From Hysterangium stoloniferum (taxonomy: Eukaryota; Basidiomycota; Agaricomycetes; Hysterangiales; Hysterangiaceae), in contig WHVD01000008.1 in the NCBI GenBank assembly GCA_015178975.1, positions 930,001 through 994,000 of the forward strand: DNA of 64,000 bases, in the 5' to 3' direction. A program made the translations under genes and the position numbers. The notes under the pieces were generated by a model. The model was not told where the DNA came from. It ran no database searches and saw only the letters and a list, made by a program, of their open reading frames with translations. This document shows positions 56,621-64,000 of the stretch, piece by piece (positions within the stretch are counted from its first letter, which is position 1; each line of letters begins with the position of its first letter).

Positions 56621-57389
56621 ATGACGGGTGTATGGCATCGATAGGTTCGTTCACCGAAATAACGCTTGATACCCCGTATGACCTGCTGGACAAGAGGGGC
56701 TTCAACAGCATCGAAGGGGAGGTCACAATCGACATGGAGGGATTTAACATTCCCAAGGTAGGACTTGATTGTTGATGACTTGAGTTGACGTGTGAGGCCG
56801 AAATGGGCAACCCACTCAACAGTGGTGGTTTTGCTTGCGGGCAGGAGTGACTGAGAGGAAGTGGGGCTGGAGGGTGACAAAGTCAATAAAGGATCACTGG
56901 CCTGTGCTGTAGGTTTTCCGAGTACTGTTGGAAAGGCCATACCAGAGGAAGAAGGCGACAGGAGGGGCAGGAGGAGGAGGGGGGGTATTGGATGCCTGTT
57001 GCTGCTGAAGAGCCGTAATCTGTGAAGCCATAGTTCTAAGAATGCCTATGAGCTCCGAATTCAACAGCGAGGGTTGTACGGCAGGTGCAACAAGAGGAGG
57101 GTTGTGAGTCTCATCAGGAGGGGGAACCGTATCGGGATGTGGGTGCTGCTCAGAGCCCAAAGGAGTGGTGCTAGACATGGTTGTTGGTGGAAAAAGAAAA
57201 TCAGAGAAATCAGAGTCGGCAAATGGGTTGGTCTCAGTGGAAGAGATGCTAGGTAACGGCTGACTGCGAAGAGTGCGAGTGGCAGGAGGTATGGCGGCTT
57301 TTTGTTTGCTTTTGGACTTTGACAGAGGTGTGGGAGCAATAGGTGGCTTAGGTGTCGCTAGTTGCTTCCGACCAAACACACACTACTGA

Positions 57390-57855
57390 GCTACCTGCAA
57401 AATAAATGGAACTCGAAGTCTTTGGAGACTATCGAGTGTGGAATTAAGACGAGACGAGGCACATCTCTTGGCAGACAGATATTTCGATACTTATGTACCA
57501 TCGGTTGTCTCCAGTCATTGCGGCTGGGCAAACATGAAAAAAATGAAGCTTAAATGAATTATGCACATACTGAGATGGTGTTGCCCAGACAAGCATCAGT
57601 AAGAGCTTGCAGCCCTTTCAACTGAATAAACAGGAATGTGTACAACATGTTGATCTAGGCTTGATGGATTGAGAATCTTTTCAGTTTTGGCACCATCTCG
57701 TATTGGTTACCTCAAGTACTGTAGAATTCGGGCTCATAACTATTTTATACCTTCATACAATAGTTGCCTCAGGACCACCTCAATATATAACCTTCATAAT
57801 CGGAAATTTTATTTTAATGGGCTTGAATACATCAAAACACACATACAATCAACCA
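57390..57855. other. Spacer between recombinase and transposase genes
   Basis: AT-rich, without a recognised feature. Both neighbouring genes are on the minus strand, so this is downstream of the transposase and upstream of the recombinase and could hold the recombinase promoter. Confidence 0.4.
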
Positions 57856-59065
57856 TCATAAATAATTAGAATGGCGAAACCACCCCATTGCATGCTGAGC
57901 AGTGACAGTGGCCAGTGTATCTGTCAAAAAAGCTGTAATTGCAACTTCATTGCGAGTGGAAATTACAGAGCGGAATGCTTCACCATGTCGTCGAAGAATA
58001 CTTTTCATATAGGAGAAACACTCCTCTATTGGATTGAAGTCAGGTGAATAGGGAGGTAAATAGAGAAGCTTGATGCCACTGAATAGAAAGGTTGAGTGTT
58101 AATATCCAAGCAGACAAAAAGAAAACTCACCGTTCTGTACACATCTCTGCCACACCTTCGACATGATGTATGGCACAATTATCCATTACCAAAACACTAT
58201 TTTTTCGGGATAAGGATTCATAATTTGAAGAAGGCTGGCGAGATATTGTTGAAATGAGTCTCCATCAAAGGAACCTTTTGTTATATTCAGATAAATGATA
58301 CCGTCCATTGTCAGAGCTGGTAGGACTGAATATCTGAAAACTCAACATCAGGATAACATTCATAGATGGCTAATGCAGCAGACCTGTCACCATGTTGAAA
58401 GTAACTCTGCACTTGTGCCCGTTGGCCTTTGATAGCACACCCCATTGAGTGGTATGTTGTGAGCAAGTTTACAGCACTCTCATCTGTAAACACCAGCCTT
58501 TCAGGTAATTCTTGCCCAATTGTAAAGAGAAAGGCATGCCGGGATGCTTCACAATGTTCTAAAGCAACCTTATATAACTATAGTTAAATTGAATATTGGT
58601 AAATCAAGTAAGGAAGAAAATGAATAGACACACCTTTTTTGTTGTGTAACCTAAGAGCTTGAGAGTTTGGTGAACTGTTGAAAGGGATAACATAACACCA
58701 AGTGTGTCTGCTAGCTCAAGGGCAATTTCATCAAGGTACATGTCGGGTCTGCTTTCAAGAAGCTTCATCATGTACTGGCAATGCAAATAAATTTAGAAAC
58801 AACCCAACTGTGAATTCACACTTACATTGAATGCTGTCTCATTCATCAGGGTGGGTCTACCCCTAATATTGTATGTCTTAGGATCCCGTATAACATCTTG
58901 CCACCATTGGAATGTCCGGTGGACAACACGAATTGACATGTCTAAGTTGGTAGCAATCTCTATTGGTTTCATTGCAAGAATGGTATATTGATAGATGACA
59001 CGGTCCTTGAGATCTTTAGAATAGTGGCGACGAGTCATAGGCTGCTCTTCATTTTGGGAGGCCAT
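57856..59065 (-). CDS. DDE_3 (IS630-Tc1-mariner) transposase, nearly intact, with introns
   Basis: A cut-and-paste transposase. Start MASQNEEQPMTRRHYSKDLK at 59065; helix-turn-helix KPIEIATNLDMSIRVVHRTF; second DNA-binding part YLDEIALELADTLGV and TVHQTLKLLGYTTKK. The catalytic residues are all present: VFTDESAV (first Asp), VLVMDNCAIHHVEG (second Asp) and PPYSPDFNPIEECFSYMK (Glu). Four GT-AG introns keep frame: about 58775-58826, 58570-58632, 58339-58390 and 58086-58132. The end is WFRHSNYL, stop at 57856-57858; about 330 residues, normal length. The one defect is a missing base in the T-run 58200-58205 (minus-strand A-run), just before the second Asp; a true lesion or a sequencing error. 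It lies next to the right TIR, which it probably recognises. Confidence 0.9.
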
Positions 59066-59319
59066 ACCTGGCCTAGATAATGTTGTATGTTATTGGTGCC
59101 TCACGTGACCATTTATGTTCGTTCTGTTACCTGGTCTGCAGATTGGGTCAATCTTCAATGGTACTTTTGATTCAGGGTATGACATGGTCAGTAATTTCTT
59201 TTCTTCTTCTTTATGTTTACAGTAACTTTCATCTAATTCTATAGAGCACTTGAAAATGTGGCTTCTGATCACTTTCATTTATTTTGTGGTATCCTGCTAC
59301 CTTCATAGTGAGTGTATTC

Positions 59320-59946
59320 AGTAAATTGAAGCATTTTACATATCGACAGACTTATATATATATATATATATAGTGATAATGACATGCCATAGCATAAATG
59401 GACAGAATGATGAGGTGGTCATTTTCACTCAGCCAGGATATAGTATGGAGCCTACAGGAGATTTTCAAGTGGTTGTAATCACATAGGACATGGTGCATAA
59501 GCTTACTAGACCTTTTATTTGCAGGATAACACTCACTAACACTAGTTTGTATCATTCTGCAGGTCATAGTTTTGCCCATGGCCAGCAGGCTCTCTCGGCC
59601 CTGATATACTTCTCAAGCACATGATTCCGCTGGAGAGGGGAATGTAATACTGTTAAGTGTTACATATATACCATGGCTACCCCTTCACAAGTCTTCAGGA
59701 CATTGCATAAAGTACATGGCATCCTACATTGCGCACAGTCTTCAGATGGGGTGATTAATGGGGGAAATTAAAATAGATATATTTTCTTATATATTACAGC
59801 CATGTAAGCTTGCTAAATATCATAATATTATATATACAAGATTTCAGCATGATACACCTAACATTGAGCAAGATATTGTCCGCACAAATTTGGACAATTT
59901 CTTATCTGTGATTTAGACGCTTTGCCTTACATAATGCAAATAGCTG
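59320..59946 (-). repeat. Right TIR of the 7-kb element
   Basis: Reverse complement of 52872-53490. Differs in a longer ta run near 59355-59375. Ends at g59946 before TA. Confidence 0.92.
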
Positions 59947-59948
59947 TA

Positions 59949-61275
59949 ATGCAGTTCTGCATCAAACTATCAGTAGTGAAGATGCAAAACCTCAAGTCAC
60001 TTCAAGGATCATGATTAAGCTCAAATTCCTCAAGGTCATAATTGATTGTTCTGTTAAATTTGACCACATCCTTAAATCCTCAAGCCCTCAAACTCTACCA
60101 GGCCTCAAGATTCAATATGTCACCCTTTTATGTCGGAAAAATATTTGTTCAGAGTGTTCTTCTATTGAGCTAGGGTACGTGGTACATGTTAGCAATGTGA
60201 TCCCTGGTGCAATGTGATCCCTTGCAACATCTGAGGATACCAGTGGTGCATCAAGACAAAGAAACAAGAAGACCGTTGGACAAACTCAGAAGGCATATGA
60301 ACCGGGCCTGAAAGAAGGTTATCAGAAGAAAAGTGCAGAGATCTGGTGATGAGACCCTTTGTAAAAGGCATGCATATGAGCCTTGAAATGGCAGGACATC
60401 AAATCTGGGACCAAAAGAGAAAAGAACTGAACCAATGAAAAAAAAGAATGGCAAAATGAGGAGACTAGCATGTGTTGAGTGTGCATGCATGGAAGTGAGG
60501 TGGAAGCAATATACAGATAGAGGCATCCAGCTTTGAAGAAGTTACAGCTGGAAACCAGAAGATTCTAATTGGGCTCGCTGGTCATACTCGCAAAGTGAAA
60601 CAACATGGCACAAGGCATTTATGGATTGGAATCTCACAAGCAGTGGTATATGTATATATACATTCTCCTTTTTATTGCCCTCTATCCTGCTCCCCTCTCT
60701 ATCTCTCCCCTAGGTTTATAATCCCCCAACCTCTAACTTTGTCCCTTTCTTCACACTCCATCAATGGATGCATGTGCCACTCTTAACCCTTATCACCATA
60801 CATCGCAGGCCTGAACTCACTGTCACCATGAAAGGACATGGTGTGATGAAGAGAGGCCCTGGAGCATGTGCAGAAATAAGGGAAGGGGCCAGATATACAC
60901 AGATGGGTGCCAGGAATGTAAACAAAGGAAATTAGTGTGAGTTCTATCTGCAGCTCTCAGACCTTTCATACTCTGTCCATACTCACCCACATGTACACAG
61001 CTGTGCCCCCTGTGCAAAAAAGGGCATAACATGTCTCCTGCTCTTTTGTCATGTCCCTGCCCCCCCCCCATTGGGCCAAACCAAAGCACATTGTCACCCC
61101 GTCCCACCAATCTGCTATCCTCCCACATCCCCCTTCCCCCTCTCACCCTCCTCCAAAACTGTATCAACCACCTGACAAAATCTGTGACTCGTGAAAAAAT
61201 GAGGGTACTGTTTGCAATGGTGAATTACTCTGCTCATGCTAGGCAACACACGGCACTCGATGTATTTTTCCCTTA
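59949..61275. other. Region upstream of the zinc-cluster gene
   Basis: No gene is recognised in 59949-60900. At 60970-61060 the plus strand reads CPLCKKGHNMSPALLSC, a Cys-rich piece that could be part of an upstream exon of the next gene, followed by a Pro-rich frame to 61276. The exon structure cannot be fixed from sequence alone. Confidence 0.35.
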
Positions 61276-63490
61276 GCACCTGGACCAAAACCACATTGTG
61301 CAGCCTGTCACCAGCTGAATATCAAGTGCAAGAGGGAACGGCCGTGTGAGAATTGCTTGTATTCAGGGACGGAGTGTATAGACAATGCAAGAAAAGGGAA
61401 GGGCCAAAGCTTGAAGGTGAAATGGGCCTGCACTAGTTGCCGTGTGGACAAGGTCCAGTGTGAGGTTGAGTGCATTTTTGCATTCAGTTTGCTTTGTTCG
61501 CATATTCACAGTTTGTTCTTTTTCACAGCCTGCCTTGCAAGCATTGTTTGAAGAGGAAGATTCAGTGCACTGACCCGTGTAGGGCTTGTGGATGTGAGGT
61601 GCCCAGATGCATGTCCTGTGTGGAGTCGTCTGGTGGCACTCACCATCACTATCAGGAGAATCTGGCTGAAGTGTCGACAAGCTCGTCTTTACAAGGTACT
61701 GTTTATGCTGTGCTATTTAATGTATAGTTCTCATCGCTAAACTCGACCACTAGACAGAGCCACACCCACATCGCTGTTGTCACATCTGGAGTCCCCTCTA
61801 TCCCCCTATTCACATCAAAGTCCCCATAATCACGCAGCTGTATGTGTTCCCAACACCGATTTACCCAACAGCAGTTCACAAGGTGTGTTGTATACTGTTT
61901 ATTAGTTTCATTCTCTATAATGACCTGCACCACTAGGTCACAATCCTCCTACTCCCACACCATCCCCATCCCCAATGTTCCTGACACAGCCCTATCTATC
62001 TCAGCTGCACTCACATTCTACATCCCTTCACAATTGCAATACAATATTGCATATGGCCGCTCCCACTTTGGACCCACATGGTGTGAGAGGTATGGTGAAA
62101 TACACTCAGAAAATATAGTCAGATGAGCTCCTACTATATTTCCTTTATTATTTCTGTTTTCTCTCTTTTATTATATCTATAATTAGTTTGACGACCTATG
62201 TATGCGGTACATCGACTCTTGTGGGCGCACACATGCTAGACTTATGTATTCTAGCGCCCGTAGTTTAGAACTCAGACACTTTTTACACCGCAACCACGAC
62301 TTACCCCGACACCTGTTAGTGTCCTGTAAGTTGTGATTGGTGTATCGTCTCGACCGTCACAGATGGGCTTTAGCTACTCACTCAATCTGAGTTTCTAACT
62401 GTACCAGTCAAAACTCAATCCTTATCTCAACCCACGTGGACTACATCCACGCTACTCTATTATTCGACTCTCTAACTACTCTACTTGCACTCGAGCAGTT
62501 GTCCAGAATTGCACTTAACAGTCGATTCTACTTATTTGTTCTAGCTATCTACCTTACTTTAGATAGCTACTTCTCTCTACCATATTGAACTAAGTAGTCA
62601 ATATGCGTTCAGTTTGTATTAGACTTAGACAGTCAATACATTGTGGTATCGTACCTAAACGGTCAATATTCTTCGTATATAGAACGGTTAGAACTTCTAC
62701 CACTCTTCACACATGGTATGGGTTTGTACTCAGAAGGTAAGGTATTCCATGTTTACTATACTCTATTGTCATTGCTAACCCCCCATTAGACCATGAGGAG
62801 TCTCCTAGGTCATCAATGTCACCATTGTCACCTCATTCTCTTCAAGTGCCCACTACGGCCTCCCCTTATCACACAGTGCCACATCCTGTCGAGCCGCACT
62901 CCTACTCAGAGGGTATGTTGTACTTAGCTGACTATTATTTTCTCTCATCACTGAGATGCCAATTAGGCGACACACAGTGTCTTGTGTCACTGCTGTCCTG
63001 TTATCTGTCTCAAAGGCAGCACTCTGGCTTGTATGATCCTCCAATGGAGTCGGATGAATCTGCACCTATTCTCAGCCCATTAAGGATGCATTCACATCTG
63101 CAAGGTGTGTATTTTACTGTTCAGGAAGGCCTTTTCCTTTTTATCATTGAATAATTCACTAGATGAAGTGTTACCCATGTCCTCCTCCTTATCCTATTCC
63201 CCCCAAACGAACCCTACCACCTTGTCGTCTCACTCAATGACCTCTAGTGCGGACCCTCTCGCCCACCATCCTTATTATGGTGACACTTTCCACCATGATG
63301 TTGGCACAGTGTCAGGCTCCCAGCCTCTCCAGTGGAGCTTGCCCTTCACCAGCCCTCTGACAAGACTTCAAGCTGTTGACGAGCCTCAAAATGTAATGCT
63401 CCAGTCTTTTGCGGAAGCTTTCCTGGAATTCATTGGATTCTCGTTGAGCAACCTATGGGTCGGAGGTTGTATTATTTCATATCCTCACTA
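61276..63490 (+). pseudogene. Protein with two tandem Zn2Cys6-type clusters, interrupted
   Basis: Zn2Cys6 clusters bind two zinc ions and in fungi form DNA-binding domains of transcription factors. The exon from 61276 contains CAACHQLNIKC KRERP CENCLYSGTEC, an exact CX2CX6CX5CX2CX6C. About 25 residues later CTSCRVDKVQC begins a second cluster that an intron (61470-61528) splits; joined, it gives EVDLP and CKHCLKRKIQC, again the exact spacing. A third Cys-rich piece, CRACGCEVPRCMSC, follows. After 61695 come Ser/Pro/Thr-rich linker pieces with stops (for example at about 61754), then unrelated-looking sequence at 62110-62790, then a linker-type 3' part (62816-63480). The zinc part reads cleanly but the rest is damaged or hard to splice. 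A relative lies at 63617-64000 and a 3' fragment at 49850. Confidence 0.7.
62110..62800. other. Sequence of different character inside the zinc-cluster gene
   Basis: A stretch without open frames separates the linker from the 3' part. It contains a motif repeated three times with variation (agtcaatatgcg, agtcaatacatt, ggtcaatattct at about 62598, 62632 and 62661). No TIR, LTR ends or target duplication could be identified, so whether it is an insertion or a long intron is open. Confidence 0.4.
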
Positions 63491-63616
63491 GAGGACCACA
63501 CTAATTGCTATCATCACATTCATTTGGTCCCCATCTCTGTCTAGTTGGTTGAGATCAGTGACAAGAACAAGACATTAAATAGCTCAGTGCAATAGTACCA
63601 TGTAAACATGAACTCA

Positions 63617-64000
63617 TCAATGGTCCAGCTTGCCTCTCCTCACAGTAGTGATCTGTATCATGAGATGATTCACCCTCACATCCAGGCATCGTGCCTCCAC
63701 AAGACTTAGAGGGGTGAATACATTCAATGTGTTTCTTTTGACAATGTTTGCAAGGCCACCTGCAAAAAAGAATAAAGTGTGAATATGGTAATGAAGCAAA
63801 CTGAATGTGGGAACGAACTCAGCATCGCACCAGACCTTTTCGGCATGACAACCAGTGCAGGCCATTTTCACCCTCAAGCCTTGGCCCTTCTCTTTGCGTG
63901 GGTCATCTGTACATTCACCCCTGTATCAATGCAATGCTGACATGGCCATGCCCTCTCACACCTGATATTTTTCTGGTGACAGGGTGCACAACAGAGCTTT
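63617..64000 (-). pseudogene. Second double Zn2Cys6 gene, opposite strand, partial at window edge
   Basis: On the minus strand, from the window end: CAPCHQKNIRC ERAWP CQHC, the first cluster (its last Cys position reads differently), then CTGCHAEKVWC DAEWP CKHCQKKHIEC once an intron at about 63762-63820 is removed; exact CX2CX6CX5CX2CX6C spacing for the second. The intron is at the same place in the cluster as in the copy at 61.4 kb, so the two are paralogues arranged tail to tail. Downstream codons (about 63620-63720) are Cys/Ser-rich with no further domain. It begins beyond the window, so its state is unknown. Confidence 0.7.

Larger units (their letters stand above)
54640..57379 (-). pseudogene. 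Fungal tyrosine recombinase, interrupted and internally inverted
   Basis: These enzymes cut and rejoin DNA through a tyrosine. From MFGRKQLATPKPP at 57379 a Pro/Ser-rich disordered region of about 140 residues leads to WYGLSNSTRKTYSTGQ, a stop at 56894, and, in a new frame, TTTVEWVAHFGLTRQLKSST and YLGNVKSLHVDC, the SAM-like core-binding domain, ending IRGIKRYFGERTYR near 56640. The catalytic part resumes at about 55010: TLKCLFTTDPRPPSSPLF, then AGHSFHHGAASSAAEAGF and NAYKLYI with the Tyr. The HxxR Arg is replaced (HSFHH). The piece between, SVKLAFAAFLRCREFTV, is found on the opposite strand at 55086-55150. The order resembles recombinases of fungal Crypton/Ngaro-type elements; which of the two cannot be decided. 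Confidence 0.82.
52872..59946. mobile_element. 7075-bp TIR element with DDE_3 transposase, tyrosine recombinase and cargo
   Basis: The ends CAGCTATTTGCATTATGTAAGG and the exact reverse complement at 59925-59946 are bounded by TA (52870-52871, 59947-59948). The inverted arms extend about 620 bp (52872-53490 and 59320-59946) with high identity. Inside, from left: a broken basidiomycete gene (53604-54450, plus); a rearranged tyrosine-recombinase gene (54640-57379, minus) with a CpG-rich foreign fragment; and a DDE_3 transposase (57856-59065, minus), the likely source of mobility. The TA target and CAG ends fit the IS630-Tc1-mariner superfamily. Elements of that group are normally 1-3 kb, so this one is unusually large. 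Confidence 0.88.

Noticed and set aside
1-64000. tRNA or rRNA genes
   Set aside because: No cloverleaf-like A/B box pairs or conserved rRNA stretches were noticed by eye; a covariance-model search would be needed to exclude tRNAs fully.

Overview
The window looks like a gene-poor, transposon-saturated stretch of a filamentous fungal genome, most likely a mushroom-type basidiomycete (Agaricomycete). Evidence: short GT-AG introns of about 50-70 bp, chromodomain Ty3/gypsy elements, a DDE_3 transposase gene with introns, a fungal tyrosine recombinase, Zn2Cys6 clusters, a JmjC-like protein, an MFS pump and a STE14-type methyltransferase. Nothing bacterial (operons, Shine-Dalgarno sites, CRISPR) is present. 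All calls come from reading the sequence; no database search was run.

Left arm (1-14.3 kb): decayed host genes and duplicated blocks. A Tc1-like element (3256-4848) sits inside one arm of a TIR element (2406-4979), which sits inside a copy (block A) of the promoter and first exon of the MFS gene at 29.7 kb. Next come a JmjC-like pseudogene (5.2-6.4 kb), a solo LTR, block B (7.6-8.9 kb) and a nearly intact isoprenylcysteine methyltransferase-like gene (12.8-13.6 kb).

Middle (15-26.6 kb): a dead plus-strand chromodomain gypsy element (gag, protease, RT, RNase H, integrase, chromodomain) carries three later insertions: a 1.57-kb gag-only LTR element, a solo LTR and a 337-bp MITE. A minus-strand solo LTR lies just upstream of its gag.

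Host island (27.4-36 kb): an apparently intact 11-exon MFS transporter (minus strand), whose promoter is duplicated at the left end; a divergent monoglyceride-lipase-like hydrolase with light damage; block B again; and a broken cytochrome P450. The mix could be the remnant of a small metabolic gene group.

Right arm (36.8-52 kb): a minus-strand gypsy element is split by a 6.6-kb plus-strand gypsy element that has young-looking LTRs but lacks gag, protease and RT. Several solo LTRs follow. One LTR family carries a 14-bp minisatellite whose copy number differs strongly between LTRs.

Far right (52.9-64 kb): the standout object is a 7075-bp element with about 620-bp terminal inverted repeats and a TA target duplication. 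It holds an almost intact DDE_3 transposase, a rearranged tyrosine-recombinase gene interrupted by a CpG-rich fragment of another gene, and a broken basidiomycete gene. It is followed by a gene family encoding two tandem Zn2Cys6 clusters, present in two opposed copies.

Paired loaded and empty sites (block A copies, block B copies) allow several insertions to be demonstrated from the window alone.
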